A stretch of DNA of 6,476 nt from Bacteroidetes bacterium 4572_114. GTDB taxonomy: Bacteria > Bacteroidota > Bacteroidia > Bacteroidales > 4484-276. Of the stretch, positions 5,370-6,476 are shown piece after piece. Where the stretch lies: positions 1 through 6,476 of the forward strand of contig NIVA01000102.1 in NCBI GenBank assembly GCA_002254335.1, written 5' to 3'. A program made the translations under genes and the position numbers. How positions within the stretch are numbered: position 1 is the first letter of the stretch; each line of letters opens with the position of its first letter. The notes beneath the pieces are model-generated. The model did no database searches. It was given only the letters and a program-made list of their open reading frames with translations, and was not told the origin of the DNA.

Positions 5370-5375
5370 GCAGGA

Positions 5376-5427
5376 GATTGTTGATTTATGATTGTCGATT
5401 GAAAGAAACAATCGTAAATCAACAATC
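5376..5427 (+). repeat. Long hairpin between mrpC and mrpD
   Basis: GATTGTTGATTTATGATTG (5376-5394) pairs along all 19 positions with CAATCGTAAATCAACAATC (5409-5427), with a single G-U pair, around a 14-base loop. No T-run follows, so it is not a standard terminator. Further copies of AATCGTAAATCA and AATCATAAA-type words continue to about 5455, so the hairpin seems to arise from a repeat family present in both orientations. In the mRNA it could affect processing or the amount of mrpD made. Confidence 0.6.
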
Positions 5428-5466
5428 GTAAATCATAAATTACAAATCATAAACAACAAATAAAAA

Positions 5467-6476
5467 ATGATTTCACCCATTCATATATTGACCATAGGTC
5501 TTGGCGGCGCATTTGCCCTGGGGTTTGTCAATAAAAAGGCAATAAACCTATCGGCAACTTTAATGCTTCTCGCCATCGGTTTTATGGGAACTATTTCGGC
5601 CACATGGCTGGTACAGCTATACAGTGGCGCAGAGGCTGTCCAGATGTTTACCGCCGGGTTCAAACCGCCTTATTCCATCAATTTGTTGATGGGGATAAAA
5701 GAAGCATTTCTTACTACCATTATTAATCTGGTGGGATTGTTGGGTGGCTTGTACCTTCTCGGAAACCTAAAAAAATCCGGTCCTCATGCCATTATGGTGT
5801 TCCTGGTTTTTATTATGGGGCTAAACGTAATTGTGCTCACCCGTGATGCTTTCAACTTGTTCGTGTTTATGGAAGTAGTGAGCATTGCCACGGCAGGCCT
5901 GATTATCCTCACCCAAACAGGTAAATCTATCCAGGCCGGTTTTAAATATATGATTGCAACCGGGATTATTGCAGGCATCTTCCTGCTCGGTATTATATTT
6001 GCCTACTATTTTAGCGCAAGCTTAAACATCGACGATATTGCAGCGGCAAACCTCACCACATTGAAAGGTGGCAGTATTGCCGTAATGTTGATTCTTATTG
6101 CCCTGGTACTTGAACTGAAACCCTTCCCTGCCAATGGATGGGCCTTAGATGTTTACGAAGCTTCTAACCCGGGGATTTCAGCCCTTATTTCTGCTGCTTC
6201 GGCAACGGCATTTTATTTTGTGTTGTATAAAGTAATTGCCATTGGCGATGCGCAGTGGTACAATATTATTGCCATTGCCGGCATGATAACCTTTGTGGGT
6301 TCTAACCTTTTTGGTGTGAAACAAGACAAAGCCCAACGATTGTTAGGATACTCTTCGGTGGGCCAATTAGGGTTATTAATGGCCATTTTGGGTTTTAAAC
6401 CCTACCTCGGCGACAAGTTTGAGTTTATTGCCGTATCAATATTGATTTCTCATTATTTGGCCAAGGCCGGATTGTT
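5467..6476 (+). CDS. mrpD: Mrp/Mnh antiporter subunit D (NuoM/N-like), cut by window end
   Basis: The frame is open from the ATG at 5467 to the window edge, giving 336 codons of a protein that normally has about 490-500 residues. It is a polytopic antiporter-like subunit related to NuoL/M/N, equivalent to MrpD or MbhH. Key features: FNLFVFMEVVSIATAGLI at 129-146, where E136 is the essential glutamate of helix 5; LKPFPANGWALDVYE at 217-231, where K218 is the lysine of helix 7 in the proton path; LYK with K255 in the next helix; and SHYLAKAGL at 328-336, giving the H329/K333 pair. The positions of E136 and K218 nearly match the E137 and K219 I recall from Bacillus MrpD studies. It should carry protons across the membrane within the Mrp complex. 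A second D-like or MrpA-N-like subunit may follow outside the window. Confidence 0.9.
   Translation, partial: MISPIHILTIGLGGAFALGFVNKKAINLSATLMLLAIGFMGTISATWLVQLYSGAEAVQMFTAGFKPPYSINLLMGIKEAFLTTIINLVGLLGGLYLLGNLKKSGPHAIMVFLVFIMGLNVIVLTRDAFNLFVFMEVVSIATAGLIILTQTGKSIQAGFKYMIATGIIAGIFLLGIIFAYYFSASLNIDDIAAANLTTLKGGSIAVMLILIALVLELKPFPANGWALDVYEASNPGISALISAASATAFYFVLYKVIAIGDAQWYNIIAIAGMITFVGSNLFGVKQDKAQRLLGYSSVGQLGLLMAILGFKPYLGDKFEFIAVSILISHYLAKAGL

Noticed and set aside
5376..5427. Intrinsic terminator between mrpC and mrpD
   Set aside because: The stem is A/T-rich and no T-run follows, so termination is unlikely despite the long pairing.

Overview
The window looks like a chromosomal piece of an anaerobic or facultative member of the Bacteroidota. 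This rests on moderate GC with A-rich leaders before most starts, a TAnnTTTG-type -7 element, and gaps filled with the simple and palindromic repeats common in that phylum. The family cannot be fixed from sequence alone.

Layout. (1) Bases 1 to about 365 hold the 3' part of a group II intron. Catalytic domains V and VI are recognisable, with a bulged branch-point adenosine, but no maturase/reverse transcriptase lies before them. (2) Bases about 366-664 have no convincing gene. They hold three 7-bp hairpins, one of which looks like a terminator; two share the core AACCCGTACCGGGTT. (3) A minus-strand gene (665-1363) encodes a Crp/FNR regulator with all four cysteine ligands of an FNR-type [4Fe-4S] oxygen sensor at the same spacing as in E. 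coli FNR. (4) The 126-bp divergent region (1364-1489) holds a candidate promoter, a candidate FNR box and a repeated 11-mer. (5) A divergent plus-strand gene (1490-2227) encodes an unrecognised 245-residue protein. (6) From 2403 to the end runs a plus-strand operon for a multisubunit Mrp (Mnh) cation/proton antiporter. Its order is E, F, G, an MbhD-like DUF4040 subunit, an MbhE-MrpB fusion, C and D, with D cut by the window end.

How the genes work together. The antiporter genes follow the order of the antiporter half of archaeal membrane-bound hydrogenase (mbhA to mbhH), not the classical order with one long MrpA. The C-terminal part of MrpA is split between a stand-alone MbhD-like protein and the N-terminal part of the MrpB protein. 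The products should form one membrane complex exchanging Na+ (or K+) for H+. It could act alone or be driven by a redox module encoded beyond the window. The FNR-like regulator nearby makes oxygen-dependent control plausible, but no FNR site was found in front of the antiporter genes.

The most unusual structural feature is that five gaps around or inside the antiporter operon carry short repeats. These include a G-rich GGAATRRTGG-type array, two copies of a palindromic GC-rich element and a 19-bp hairpin just before mrpD. In one place the array supplies the last codons and stop of the MbhD-like gene.
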